DNA of 64,000 nt from Sulfidibacterium sp036244975 (GTDB lineage Bacteria > Bacteroidota > Bacteroidia > Bacteroidales > F082), in assembly GCA_036244975.1 (NCBI GenBank), contig BTTE01000007.1, positions 1 to 64,000 of the forward strand, written 5' to 3'. Positions 46,772 through 55,090 of the stretch are shown one piece after another; the first letter of the stretch is position 1; every line of letters begins with the position of its first letter. Made by a program: the position numbers and the translations under genes. The notes under the pieces were generated by a model. The model was not told the origin of the DNA, did no database searches, and saw only the letters and a list, made by a program, of their open reading frames with translations.

Positions 46772-49744
46772 ATGAAGCGGAAAGAAACAGCACTATTACA
46801 GAGACTAACCGTCCTTCAGCGTGATTTTCAGGGACAAATTCTTACCGGCGAAGCCATCCGGCTCATGTATGCCACCGATGCTTCGGCTTACCGCGAGGTT
46901 CCGCTGGCGGTTACCTATCCGAAAAATAACGATGACCTGAAAAAACTCATCCTGTTTGCCTGCGAAAACCATACTTCCCTTATTCCCCGTACGGCCGGCA
47001 CTTCTCTGGCCGGACAGGTGGTGGGCGCCGGCATTGTTGTGGATATCTCCAAACATTTCGGAAAGATTCTGGAAATCAATGAAAAAGAACATTGGGTTCG
47101 GTTACAACCCGGTGTTGTCCTTGACGAGCTGAACAAAGCGCTGGAACCCAAAGGTCTGTTTTTTGGTCCTGAGACTTCCACTTCCAACCGTTGTATGATG
47201 GGCGGCATGTTGGGCAACAACTCCTGTGGTGCACATGCGCTGGTGTATGGCAGTACCCGCGACCACACGCTGGAGGTAAAAACGCTGTTAAGCGATGGCA
47301 GCGAAGCGGTTTTCGGACCGCTCGGTAAGGAAGAGTTTACCCGAAAGTGTGAACGCAAAACACTTGAGGGCAAAATATACAGGGAAATCCGGGACATGTT
47401 GCAAAAGGAAGATATACGAGAAGAAATTTCCCGACAATTTCCCGATCCGGCGCTGAAAAGACGAAACACGGGCTATGCGCTGGATCTGCTTATGCAGTCC
47501 GACCCCTTCACCGGCAACGGCATACCTTTCAATTCCTCCAAACTACTCACCGGCTCGGAAGGTACGCTGGCGCTGACCACCGAAATAAAATTAAATCTTG
47601 TTCCGCTGCCTCCCAAAAACAAAGCGCTAATTTGCGTCCATTTGGATACGGTCGCCGAGTCGCTAAAAGCCAATCTGACAGCATTAAAATTTAAGCCTTA
47701 TTCCATTGAGCTGATGGACCGTACTATTTTGGAGCTGACCCGTGAAAACATCGAACAGCGCAAAAACCGCTTTTTTGTCAAAGGTGATCCCGGTGCCATT
47801 CTCATTGTGGAGTTTGCCGAAGAAAGCATGGATATCGTTCGTGAAAAAGCGACTACAATGGAATCGGCTATGCGCGAAGAGAAGCTGGGCCACCATTTTC
47901 CCGTGGTTACCGGCTCGCAGATGGACCGCGTTTGGGATTTGCGTAAAGCAGGGCTGGGCATTCTCAGTAATATGCCCGGCGATAGCAAACCTGTACCTGT
48001 TACTGAAGACACAGCAGTACTTCCCGAATTACTTCCGCAATATATTGCTGATTTTGAAAGGGTTCTTAATAAATTTGGAAAAACGTGCGTTTATTATGCC
48101 CATATCTCTACCGGAGAACTGCACTTGCGACCGGTATTGAACCTGAAAGACCCGAAAGACGTCCAAACCTTTTATGATATCGGGCGTGCGTCGGCACTGT
48201 TAGTGAAAAAATACCGTGGTTCACTCAGCGGCGAACATGGCGATGGCCGCCTTCGGGGTGAGTTTATCCCGCTTATGGTGGGCGAAAAAGTTTACAATCT
48301 TTTTAAAGCGGTAAAACAGAGCTGGGACCCTCAAAACATTTTTAATCCGGGAAAAATTACCGACACACCCCGTATGAACACGAGCCTGCGCTATACGCCC
48401 GGCCAGAAGACCCCGGAAATCAAAACCTGGTTCGACTTTTCCAAAGATTTGGGTGTGGTGCGTGCGGCGGAGAAATGTAACGGAACCGGCGTTTGCCGCA
48501 AACCGACTGCTATGGGCGGAACCATGTGCCCCAGCTACATGGCCACCCGCGACGAGGACAAAACCACCCGTGCCCGCGCCAACATTTTGCGGGAATTTAT
48601 CAGTAAGCCGGGGCAGAAAAACCCGTTCGACCACGAAGAAATCTACCACGCCCTTGACCTTTGCCTTATGTGCAAGGGCTGTAAGTCGGAGTGTCCTTCC
48701 AGCGTGGATATGACCAAACTGAAAGCCGAGTTCCTGCAACATTACTACGATGCACACGGTATTCCGTTACGCTCAAGGCTCATCGCCAACATTGCCAAAG
48801 TAAACCGGCTGGGGAGTCTGATGCCTTCGGTTTATAATTTTGTTCAGCAGAATAAATTTCTTTCCGGACTTAACGCCAAAATACTGGGTTTTGCACCGCA
48901 GCGTAAGTTCCCGCTGCTTTCAAAAATTCCATTGGACAAATGGTTTGTTAAAAACAGTAAACAATTTGACAATCAGCCTTTTCCTAATGGCAAAATCTAT
49001 CTTTTTAACGATGAGTTTACCCGTTTTAACGATACCGATGTGGGCATAAAAGCAATCCTGCTGCTCACAAAGCTGGGCTATCAGGTGGTGCTACCACAAC
49101 ATCTGGAAAGTGCACGCACTTATCTCTCCAAAGGGTTAGTGAAGAAAGCCAAAGCCATTGCCAACACCAACATCCGGTTGCTGAAAGACAAAATCTCGAC
49201 AGAAACGCCGCTCGTGGGCGTTGAGCCTTCGGCTATCCTCACCTTTCGCGATGAGTATTTGGATCTGGCAGATGAAGATCAGTGCAAAGCAGCCTCCCGG
49301 CTGGCAAAGAATTCGCTGATGATCGATGAATTTCTCGAAAGAGAAATGAAAGCCGGGAAAATTCAAAAACAGCAATTCATTACGGCAAAAAGACATATTA
49401 AACTGCACGGACATTGCCATCAGAAGTCGCTGGCTTCCACTAAACCCACCCTTTTTGTATTGGGTTTCCCGGAAAATTACACGGTGGAGGAAATTCCTTC
49501 GGGATGCTGCGGCATGGCGGGCGCTTTCGGATACGAAAAAGAGCATTATGAACTCTCCATGAAAGTGGGCGAGCTGGTGCTTTTTCCGGCCGTACGCAAC
49601 AGCAGCAAAAAAACGCTGATTGCAGCACCGGGCACCTCATGCCGTCATCAAATTAAGGATGGCACCGACCGGACAGCACTGCATCCGGTTGAAATACTGT
49701 ACGATGCCCTGGTGGAAACAGAAAAATTAAAAAATACGGCATGA
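46772..49744 (+). CDS. YdiJ/GlcD-type FAD-linked dehydrogenase with Fe-S C-terminal half
   Basis: 990 residues, the size of E. coli YdiJ (D-2-hydroxyglutarate dehydrogenase). An FAD_binding_4 domain (about 40-220, IPRTAGTSLAGQVVGAGIVV, GGMLGNNSCGAHALVYG) and FAD oxidase C domain (about 290-530, YAHISTGELHLRP, SLSGEHGDGRLRGEF) are followed by two cluster-binding motifs: CNGTGVCRKPTAMGGTMCPS and CLMCKGCKSECPS. A GlpC-like domain ends with GHCHQKS and SGCCGMAGAFGYEKEH. It oxidises a D-2-hydroxyacid (2-hydroxyglutarate or lactate) to the 2-oxoacid. The stop overlaps the hypD-like start by 4 bp. Confidence 0.88.
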   Translation: MKRKETALLQRLTVLQRDFQGQILTGEAIRLMYATDASAYREVPLAVTYPKNNDDLKKLILFACENHTSLIPRTAGTSLAGQVVGAGIVVDISKHFGKILEINEKEHWVRLQPGVVLDELNKALEPKGLFFGPETSTSNRCMMGGMLGNNSCGAHALVYGSTRDHTLEVKTLLSDGSEAVFGPLGKEEFTRKCERKTLEGKIYREIRDMLQKEDIREEISRQFPDPALKRRNTGYALDLLMQSDPFTGNGIPFNSSKLLTGSEGTLALTTEIKLNLVPLPPKNKALICVHLDTVAESLKANLTALKFKPYSIELMDRTILELTRENIEQRKNRFFVKGDPGAILIVEFAEESMDIVREKATTMESAMREEKLGHHFPVVTGSQMDRVWDLRKAGLGILSNMPGDSKPVPVTEDTAVLPELLPQYIADFERVLNKFGKTCVYYAHISTGELHLRPVLNLKDPKDVQTFYDIGRASALLVKKYRGSLSGEHGDGRLRGEFIPLMVGEKVYNLFKAVKQSWDPQNIFNPGKITDTPRMNTSLRYTPGQKTPEIKTWFDFSKDLGVVRAAEKCNGTGVCRKPTAMGGTMCPSYMATRDEDKTTRARANILREFISKPGQKNPFDHEEIYHALDLCLMCKGCKSECPSSVDMTKLKAEFLQHYYDAHGIPLRSRLIANIAKVNRLGSLMPSVYNFVQQNKFLSGLNAKILGFAPQRKFPLLSKIPLDKWFVKNSKQFDNQPFPNGKIYLFNDEFTRFNDTDVGIKAILLLTKLGYQVVLPQHLESARTYLSKGLVKKAKAIANTNIRLLKDKISTETPLVGVEPSAILTFRDEYLDLADEDQCKAASRLAKNSLMIDEFLEREMKAGKIQKQQFITAKRHIKLHGHCHQKSLASTKPTLFVLGFPENYTVEEIPSGCCGMAGAFGYEKEHYELSMKVGELVLFPAVRNSSKKTLIAAPGTSCRHQIKDGTDRTALHPVEILYDALVETEKLKNTA

Positions 49745-50826
49745 GTGGGAAGACGAATTTCGATCCGGACGAAAAAAAGCAGAAGCTACTCGCTGAAATA
49801 GAGAAAGCAGTAACCTCGCCGGTTCATGTCATGGCTGTTTGCAGCGGCTACAAAGTAACCATTCGAAAACATCACCTGTTCCGGCAGTTACCAGAGCAAA
49901 TCCATATCCACTACGGGCCGGGTTGTCCGGCCTGTCTCTCTTCTCCGGTATTTATTGACAAGTTGGTGGAATACAGCAAACGTGGCAACGTAATCATTGC
50001 CACTTACGGCGATTTGCTGGGTATTCCCGGGAGCAGCTCCACGCTGGAAAAAGCCCGGATGGACGGCGCTGGTATTCGTGTGATACACAGTATTATGGAT
50101 GCGCTGACGTTGGCCAAAAAGAACCGCAGGAAAAGGATAATATTTCCCGCCGTGGGTTTTGAGTCGGCGGCATCGTCCACAGCAGCCGGAATTTTACAGG
50201 CTAAGGTAGCAGGAATTTTTAATTTTCATGTTTTATGCGATCATAAGCGCATGCTTTCCGGTATGGAAGCGGTCTTACAACGAGACGATGTGCCTGTTGA
50301 CGGGGTTATCAGTTCAGGAAGAGTGGCTGCCAGCATGGGAGCAAATTATTTTAGAAAAGTTACTGAGAAATACCACAAACCGCAGGTTATCAGCGGGTAT
50401 GAGTCGAAAGATGTGTTGGAAGCCATTCTTCATCTTGTAAAACAAATCAACAATAAAACGGCCGTGCCGGAGAACCTGTTTCCCGCTGTGGTTACTGCAG
50501 AAGGCAATCCCAAATCACAACAGTTGCTCGAAGAGGTTTTTGAAGTATCTGATGCAGAATGGACAGGTTTTGGAAAAATAAAAAGCAGTGGGTTTAAAAT
50601 CAAAAAGACCTACCGTATGCACAATGCGGAAGAAGTCTTCTTTGATGTGGAAACGCCGGAGCCTGTCTCACCGGAAGGCTGCCTTTGCGACGAAATCATG
50701 CGGGGTATCAAAGTGCCGGCCGATTGCCGGTATTTCACCAAAACCTGTAATCCCATCCATGCCATCGGCGCCTGCATGTATTCCGAAGAGGGTCCGTGCC
50801 GCGTGGACTTTCTCTTTGGACGTTAA
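49741..50826 (+). CDS. Divergent HypD-like protein
   Basis: 361 residues, co-linear with HypD, the scaffold that carries the Fe(CN)2CO unit of [NiFe]-hydrogenases. Conserved parts are YGPGCPACLSSPVFI (C62, C65), ATYGDLLGIPGSSSTL, the C-terminal cysteine set (GCLCDEIMRG, ADCRYF, KTCNPIHAIGACMYSEEGPC) for a [4Fe-4S] cluster, and WTGFGKIKSSGF. Diagnostic sites are changed: the CGGHTH box is CSGYKV (C34 kept, histidines lost), GFETT is GFESAA and the GHV box is SGR. No other hyp or hydrogenase gene is in the window, and it overlaps the FAD/Fe-S dehydrogenase gene. It may be a repurposed paralogue or belong to an unusual hydrogenase set elsewhere. Confidence 0.82.
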   Translation: MSGKTNFDPDEKKQKLLAEIEKAVTSPVHVMAVCSGYKVTIRKHHLFRQLPEQIHIHYGPGCPACLSSPVFIDKLVEYSKRGNVIIATYGDLLGIPGSSSTLEKARMDGAGIRVIHSIMDALTLAKKNRRKRIIFPAVGFESAASSTAAGILQAKVAGIFNFHVLCDHKRMLSGMEAVLQRDDVPVDGVISSGRVAASMGANYFRKVTEKYHKPQVISGYESKDVLEAILHLVKQINNKTAVPENLFPAVVTAEGNPKSQQLLEEVFEVSDAEWTGFGKIKSSGFKIKKTYRMHNAEEVFFDVETPEPVSPEGCLCDEIMRGIKVPADCRYFTKTCNPIHAIGACMYSEEGPCRVDFLFGR

Positions 50827-50832
50827 CCGGTT

Positions 50833-52302
50833 TTACCCGAAGCTAAACCATTCTTTAATCTGCGCATCCCGGTTTTCTTCCTTATGATGGTAGAATTCGT
50901 TGCTAACCATATTGTAACGATAATCTTTTGCCCATTCTTCGTGGTTTCCGGCAATTTGCTTTACGGCGTCGATAATCACTTCCAGCTCTTCGTCCGTCAT
51001 GGTCGGGTGAAGGGAAACGCGGATAAACCCCGGTTTTTTCGAGTGATCTCCGGTCTTAATCATGTCGGTAATGCGGTGTGATTCTTCCCAGCCGATATTG
51101 AGCAAAATATGCCCGTAAGTTCCGGCACAGGCGCATCCACCACGTACCTGCACACCAAAGCGGTCGTTCAGCAGTTTTGACACGAGGTTGTAATGCACGT
51201 TATCCATGTAAAACGAAAATATCCCCAGCCGTTCTTTGACATTTTCAGCGAGGATGTGTACCCCCGGAATATCCGAGAACCCGGCGAAAGCTCTTTTCAC
51301 CAGTTGGGACTCCCGCTCACGGATAAGCCCGGGATTCATTTGCTCTTTTACCTCGATGGCCATGGCTGCACGCATGGTTTGCAGAAACCCGGGGGTTCCG
51401 CCATCTTCGCGTAACTCAATATCATCATAATACATGTGTTCGCCCCAGGGGTTAGTCCATTCCACGGTTCCGCCACCCGGTTGGTCAGGAGCCTTCCGGT
51501 TGTACATTTTTTTATTGAAAATCAAAACGCCGGGACTGCCGGGACCACCTAAAAATTTGTGCGGTGAGAAGAAAATGGCATCCAGATATTCCGGTTTGTT
51601 TTCGGGATGCATATCGATGTCCACATACGGTCCCGAACCGGCAAAATCTATAAAAGCCAGGCCGCCGTGTTCGTGCATAATCCCTGCCAGTTTGTGGTAG
51701 GGAGGCTCAACGCCGGTAACGTTGGAGCAGGCTGAGAAGGAACCGATTTTCACTTTCCGGTCAGCATATTTTAGTAGTTGACTGCGCAGTTCTTCCGGAT
51801 CAACCCGGTTGTTTCCATCCTGCTGCAGCAGCACCATATCGGCAATAGTCTCTAACCACGAGGTTTGGTTGGAGTGATGCTCCATGTGTGTGATAAAAAC
51901 CACCGGCTTTTCTTCTTTGGGAATACATTTCCCATCTTCGTAAGCAGCACAGTTTTTAAAACCAATAATACGTTGTAACTTGTTGACCACTCCGGTCATA
52001 CCAAAACCGGCAGTGATAATGATATCATCGGAACCAGCGTGCACATGGTCTTTGATTTTTTTGTGCGCATAATGATAAGCTTTGGTCATCAACGTGCCTG
52101 TTTCCGATGTCTCGGTGTGTGTATTTCCAACAAAAGGGCCAATGAATTTTGTAATCCGCTCTTCGATGGGGGCATAAAGTCTTCCACTGGCTATCCAGTC
52201 GGCATAAATCATCTTCTTCCGGCCATAAGGCGTTTCAAAATATTGTTCGTTGCCGATGGTATTCTTTCGGAATTTCTCAAAATATTTTTCCAGATTCTGC
52301 AT
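50833..52302 (-). CDS. Class V aminotransferase / cysteine-desulfurase-like PLP enzyme
   Basis: 489 residues of fold-type I. The PLP lysine is in FFSPHKFLGGPGSPG (about 247-261). HMEHHSNQTSW and FIDFAGSGPYVDID hold the ring-stacking histidine and the aspartate. A cysteine-bearing loop, VRGGCACAGTYGH, occupies the position of the catalytic cysteine of desulfurases. The family is usually labelled 'aminotransferase class V' with unknown substrate. The upstream leader with five cysteine codons and an attenuator argues that it serves cysteine or sulphur metabolism. The stop codon is 6 bp from the convergent hypD-like stop. Confidence 0.85.
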   Translation of the reverse strand: MQNLEKYFEKFRKNTIGNEQYFETPYGRKKMIYADWIASGRLYAPIEERITKFIGPFVGNTHTETSETGTLMTKAYHYAHKKIKDHVHAGSDDIIITAGFGMTGVVNKLQRIIGFKNCAAYEDGKCIPKEEKPVVFITHMEHHSNQTSWLETIADMVLLQQDGNNRVDPEELRSQLLKYADRKVKIGSFSACSNVTGVEPPYHKLAGIMHEHGGLAFIDFAGSGPYVDIDMHPENKPEYLDAIFFSPHKFLGGPGSPGVLIFNKKMYNRKAPDQPGGGTVEWTNPWGEHMYYDDIELREDGGTPGFLQTMRAAMAIEVKEQMNPGLIRERESQLVKRAFAGFSDIPGVHILAENVKERLGIFSFYMDNVHYNLVSKLLNDRFGVQVRGGCACAGTYGHILLNIGWEESHRITDMIKTGDHSKKPGFIRVSLHPTMTDEELEVIIDAVKQIAGNHEEWAKDYRYNMVSNEFYHHKEENRDAQIKEWFSFG

Positions 52303-52339
52303 GCCTAAAAATTTTGTGCTCTGTAACGGCTAAAAATAA

Positions 52340-52416
52340 AAAACAGCCTCTTTCAGTGAAAAGGGCTGTTTTGAATACTATTTCAGGTGTTAAAAAGAAA
52401 CAGTTGACAACAACTG
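52340..52416 (-). promoter_or_regulatory. Cysteine attenuator stems before the class V aminotransferase
   Basis: In transcript order (minus strand): segment 1, CAGTTG (52416-52411), pairs with CAACTG (52406-52401) across TTGT. Segment 2, CTGTTT (52403-52398), can instead pair with AAACAG (52371-52366). Segment 3, AACAGCC (52370-52364), pairs perfectly with segment 4, GGCTGTT (52348-52342), followed by a T-rich tract (52341-52331). Segments 2 and 4 share CTGTT, so antiterminator and terminator exclude each other, as in the cysE leader. The terminator ends about 38 bp before the gene. Confidence 0.75.
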
Positions 52417-52442
52417 GCACCGTTACAACAACAATGGTTCAT
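52383..52442 (-). CDS. Cysteine-rich leader peptide of the class V aminotransferase
   Basis: 19 codons, ATG 52442 to TGA 52385-52383: MNHCCCNGASCCQLFLFNT. Cysteine codons are numbers 4-6 (TGT TGT TGT) and 11-12 (TGT TGT). An exact promoter box TATCTTTG on the minus strand (52469-52462) lies 19 bp before the ATG. A ribosome stalled on codons 4-6 would cover attenuator segment 1 and free segment 2. The ATG start makes this the cleaner of the two cysteine leaders. Confidence 0.8.
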   Translation of the reverse strand: MNHCCCNGASCCQLFLFNT

Positions 52443-52461
52443 TACTTTATTTTTTAAAAGA

Positions 52462-52469
52462 CAAAGATA
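52462..52469 (-). promoter_or_regulatory. Promoter box of the cysteine-leader transcript
   Basis: CAAAGATA on the plus strand is TATCTTTG on the minus strand, an exact TAnnTTTG, 19 bp upstream of the leader ATG. Confidence 0.7.
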
Positions 52470-52760
52470 TGTTTTCTGCCTGATTTCAATCGTTTGAGTA
52501 CTAATTTGGAAAGTTTCAACGGAAAGATTATAAAATTTTATGCACCACCACATTAAGCGTCCATAGTTGTGAAAACAGAGGTACTCTTTAAAATCGCCGA
52601 AGCCGAATCCCGGGAGAACTTGTTTCAGGTCGCGTTCAATAAATCGAAGGCATACGGGCATTCTCTTTTTTGGAAAGGACTGTGGTAACAACACGGCATG
52701 GGGTACATGTCGAACTCGCCAAAATAAAGAATGTTAAAAGTACCCCATCTCTTTTTATTG
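52470..52760. other. Intergenic stretch without a convincing gene
   Basis: Between the cysteine-leader promoter and the small TPR gene. A short minus-strand frame (MYPMPCCYHSPF..., about 52705-52625) and a plus-strand frame from GTG 52570 exist, but neither has a promoter box at the right distance or a recognisable family. Confidence 0.4.
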
Positions 52761-53075
52761 TTATTCCAGCCAGGGATCCATATTGGTGTTGGGATTGGCG
52801 TAAATATCCGTATTGTTATACCGTAAAATTGTTTTGATGATATCAATTTTCCCGGCTGCCTCTTTGTTCTCGGGATTAATTTCCACTACCTTGTTGTAGT
52901 CATTGATAGCAGCGCCATATCGGTTTAGCTTATAGAAAAACTCAGCCCGCATGAAGTGTAATTCTTCATCTCCCGGCTGAGCTTTAATGGCTTCATCCAG
53001 CATTTTCACAGCTCTAAGAATATTTTCTTCGCCTTCTGTGTCCTGAAACTGTTCTAACAATTTTTCTTTTTCCAA
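52761..53075 (-). CDS. Small tetratricopeptide-repeat protein
   Basis: 104 residues with two to three TPR helices pairs: AVKMLDEAIKAQPGDEELHF, AEFFYKLNRYGAAINDYNKV and EINPENKEAAGKIDII. The conserved small/aromatic spacing (YGAAINDYNKVVEINPEN) is clear. The C-terminal tail (NTDIYANPNTNMDPWLE) is short and polar. It has no signal peptide, so it is cytosolic. It starts 15 bp after the ppnP stop, so the two are one operon. The binding partner is unknown. Confidence 0.8.
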   Translation of the reverse strand: MEKEKLLEQFQDTEGEENILRAVKMLDEAIKAQPGDEELHFMRAEFFYKLNRYGAAINDYNKVVEINPENKEAAGKIDIIKTILRYNNTDIYANPNTNMDPWLE

Positions 53076-53090
53076 TTCTGTAACTAATGT

Positions 53091-53372
53091 TTATTTGTAA
53101 AAGCAGATATAAGAACTGGTTTCGTTTACTTTATACCTGAAATTTTTATGTCCGGGAACAGTAAACTCCTGAAAGGCTGAATAATCCTGCCATTGGTCGT
53201 TTCCTTCAACCCAGGCACTTATCTTTCCGGATGTTACGGTGGTAATTTCTTTTTTGACAGCACCGAACTCATATTCTCCCGGAGAAATAATCCCTACGGA
53301 AAATGCTTTTTTCCCGTCATCATAGGTCAGTGATTGAACACGGTCGCCATGATATTTTCTTAACTGAAACAT
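53091..53372 (-). CDS. ppnP: Pyrimidine/purine nucleoside phosphorylase PpnP
   Basis: 93 residues from the ATG at 53372, against 94 in E. coli PpnP (YaiE, DUF1255). The longer frame from 53432 runs through an exact promoter box on the minus strand (CAAATATA, 53402-53409) and is rejected. Matching blocks are SVGIISPGEYEFGAVKKEIT, VTSGKISAWVEG, FTVPGHKNFRYKV and the terminal TSSYICFYK. It is a small cupin that phosphorolyses diverse nucleosides to base and ribose-1-phosphate. Confidence 0.9.
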   Translation of the reverse strand: MFQLRKYHGDRVQSLTYDDGKKAFSVGIISPGEYEFGAVKKEITTVTSGKISAWVEGNDQWQDYSAFQEFTVPGHKNFRYKVNETSSYICFYK

Positions 53373-53401
53373 AAGCCTGATATTAATGGTTTTTAATGAC
53401 C

Positions 53402-53409
53402 CAAATATA
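53402..53409 (-). promoter_or_regulatory. ppnP promoter box
   Basis: CAAATATA on the plus strand is TATATTTG on the minus strand, an exact TAnnTTTG, 29 bp before the chosen start. Confidence 0.7.
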
Positions 53410-53523
53410 GTCAGAAAACCGATATAAAACAACCTTTTTTTGCAGGAGTTTCATTTTTATCCTGTAATGTAGTTATCCGGTTCTATGACTTTTGTATCTT
53501 TCAACAGCTTGTTTTTTGAAAGG

Positions 53524-53562
53524 GCAAAGGTGCAAAATCTTTGCGTGAAATTACACCTTTGC
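53524..53562. promoter_or_regulatory. Inverted repeat in the ppnP-ilvE divergent region
   Basis: GCAAAGGTG (53524-53532) and CACCTTTGC (53554-53562) are perfectly complementary, with GCAAAATCTTTGC nested between them. A palindrome GGTCATGACC follows near 53572-53581. The gap is about 410 bp and feeds ppnP leftward and ilvE rightward, so an operator or leader structure is possible. No leader peptide rich in branched-chain codons was found. Confidence 0.45.
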
Positions 53563-53786
53563 TCCGGATACTGGTCATGACCGGATTATTTACCCATGTC
53601 GTCACGCCTTTTTTCCAGAGTTTGCAACTTATTTTTCAAATCTAGGGTACCAGAGATAGAGATTTTTTCTTCTTTAGATTGGCTGTACTTCTCCTGGCAC
53701 ACCAAAATAATATTTAGCCAGACCACGCCGGGTAATAAATGTTGGATAAAAAATGCTTAAATTCGCACCGGCAAAAAAACATAAAT

Positions 53787-54815
53787 ATGGGAGATTTGAA
53801 AAATATGGACTGGGGCAACTTACCTTTCGGCTATTTCAAAACGGATTACAACGTACGTTGCTATTTTCGTGACGGGGAGTGGGGAGAATTGGAGATAAGT
53901 TCTTCGGAATATGTCCCTTTGCACATAGCGGCTACAGCTTTGCATTACGGCCAGGAAGCTTTTGAAGGCTTAAAGGCTTACCGTGGCAAAGACGGCAAAG
54001 TGCGCCTGTTTCGCTGGGAAGAAAACGCCAAAAGGATGCGCAGATCGGCGTATGGTATTATGATGGCCGAAGTACCGGACGAATTGTTTTACAACGCTGT
54101 AGAGACTGCCGTGAAAATGAATGCGCGGTTTATTCCGCCCCATGGCACAGGCGCAACGCTCTACATCAGGCCGTTACTGATAGGTAGCGGGCCGCAGGTG
54201 GGCGTAAAACCGGCCACGGAATACATGTTTATGGTGTTTGTTACGCCGGTAGGCCCGTATTTTAAAGAAGGATTTAAGCCTGTTTCTATCGAAGTGGTGC
54301 GCGACATAGACCGCGCTGCCCCGCTGGGAACCGGAAAATACAAAGTAGGCGGAAACTATGCCGCCGGAATGCGTGCCGGCGAAAGAGCACATCAGGGGGG
54401 CTTCGCTTCGGTACTTTTCCTCGATGCGCTGGAGAAAAAATATATTGACGAAGCCGGGCCTGCTAACTTTTTTGCTATTAAGGATAACACTTATGTTACC
54501 CCAAAATCGGACAGTATTCTGCCATCGATTACCAACATGAGTTTGTTGCAGATTGCCGAAGATATTGGTTTGAAAGTGGAACGGCGCAAAGTGCCTTTTG
54601 ACGAACTGGACTCTTTTGAAGAAGCCGGTGCCTGCGGAACAGCGGCCATTATTTCACCCATAAAAAAGATAAAAGACCATTCCACCGGAAAAACGGTGGA
54701 GTATGGCGATGAGCCGGGTCCGGTTTCCACCAAATTATATCATCATCTGAGAAGTATTCAGGAGGGAACCATCGAAGATGTTCACGGTTGGATAACGTTG
54801 ATAGACGGAATCTAA
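53787..54815 (+). CDS. ilvE: Branched-chain amino acid aminotransferase
   Basis: 342 residues from the ATG at 53787 (MGDLKNMDWGNLPFGYFKTD). The frame from 53739 adds 16 residues unlike the family. It is a fold-type IV, BCAT-II-like (long) form: HYGQEAFEGLKAYRGKDGKV, RPLLIGSGPQVGVKPA, GTGKYKVGGNYAAGMRA with the PLP lysine in KVGGNYA, FLDALEKKYIDEAGPANFFA, and the C-terminal EEAGACGTAAIISPI. It transaminates Leu, Ile and Val with 2-oxoglutarate. Single gene ending in a strong terminator. Confidence 0.95.
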   Translation: MGDLKNMDWGNLPFGYFKTDYNVRCYFRDGEWGELEISSSEYVPLHIAATALHYGQEAFEGLKAYRGKDGKVRLFRWEENAKRMRRSAYGIMMAEVPDELFYNAVETAVKMNARFIPPHGTGATLYIRPLLIGSGPQVGVKPATEYMFMVFVTPVGPYFKEGFKPVSIEVVRDIDRAAPLGTGKYKVGGNYAAGMRAGERAHQGGFASVLFLDALEKKYIDEAGPANFFAIKDNTYVTPKSDSILPSITNMSLLQIAEDIGLKVERRKVPFDELDSFEEAGACGTAAIISPIKKIKDHSTGKTVEYGDEPGPVSTKLYHHLRSIQEGTIEDVHGWITLIDGI

Positions 54816-54827
54816 TCACCAAATCAT

Positions 54828-54861
54828 AAAAAAAGGCAGAGTGAAAGTTCTGCCTTTTTTT
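54828..54861. terminator. ilvE terminator
   Basis: A 13-bp perfect stem AAAAAAAGGCAGA (54828-54840) / TCTGCCTTTTTTT (54849-54861) with an 8-nt loop. A and T runs on both sides would allow it to work in both directions. Confidence 0.93.
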
Positions 54862-55055
54862 ATGCGGTAAGTTATTTAAAAGTTAACTCCTGGAACCATC
54901 TCTGACTAGCAACAAATCAGCAAAACCACAAGCATTACGACATACTATCCAGACAACTACCCTCGGGGAATCCTCCGAATCATCAACAAACCTCCTCTAT
55001 TTAGAAACAAACAAAATAATTTACCCGTTTTCTCATTTTGAAGCGGTTGAAATCG

Positions 55056-55063
55056 TATTTTTG
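55056..55063 (+). promoter_or_regulatory. lpdA promoter box
   Basis: TATTTTTG is an exact TAnnTTTG, 27 bp before the lpdA ATG at 55091. Confidence 0.65.
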
Positions 55064-55090
55064 CAACACAAAATATAAATTGAACAAAAA

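Noticed and set aside
52383..52694. 103-codon minus-strand frame ending in MNHCCCNGASCC
   Set aside because: The upstream part has no promoter at a proper distance and reads as noise; the promoter box at 52462-52469 lies inside it. Only the last 19 codons are taken as the leader.
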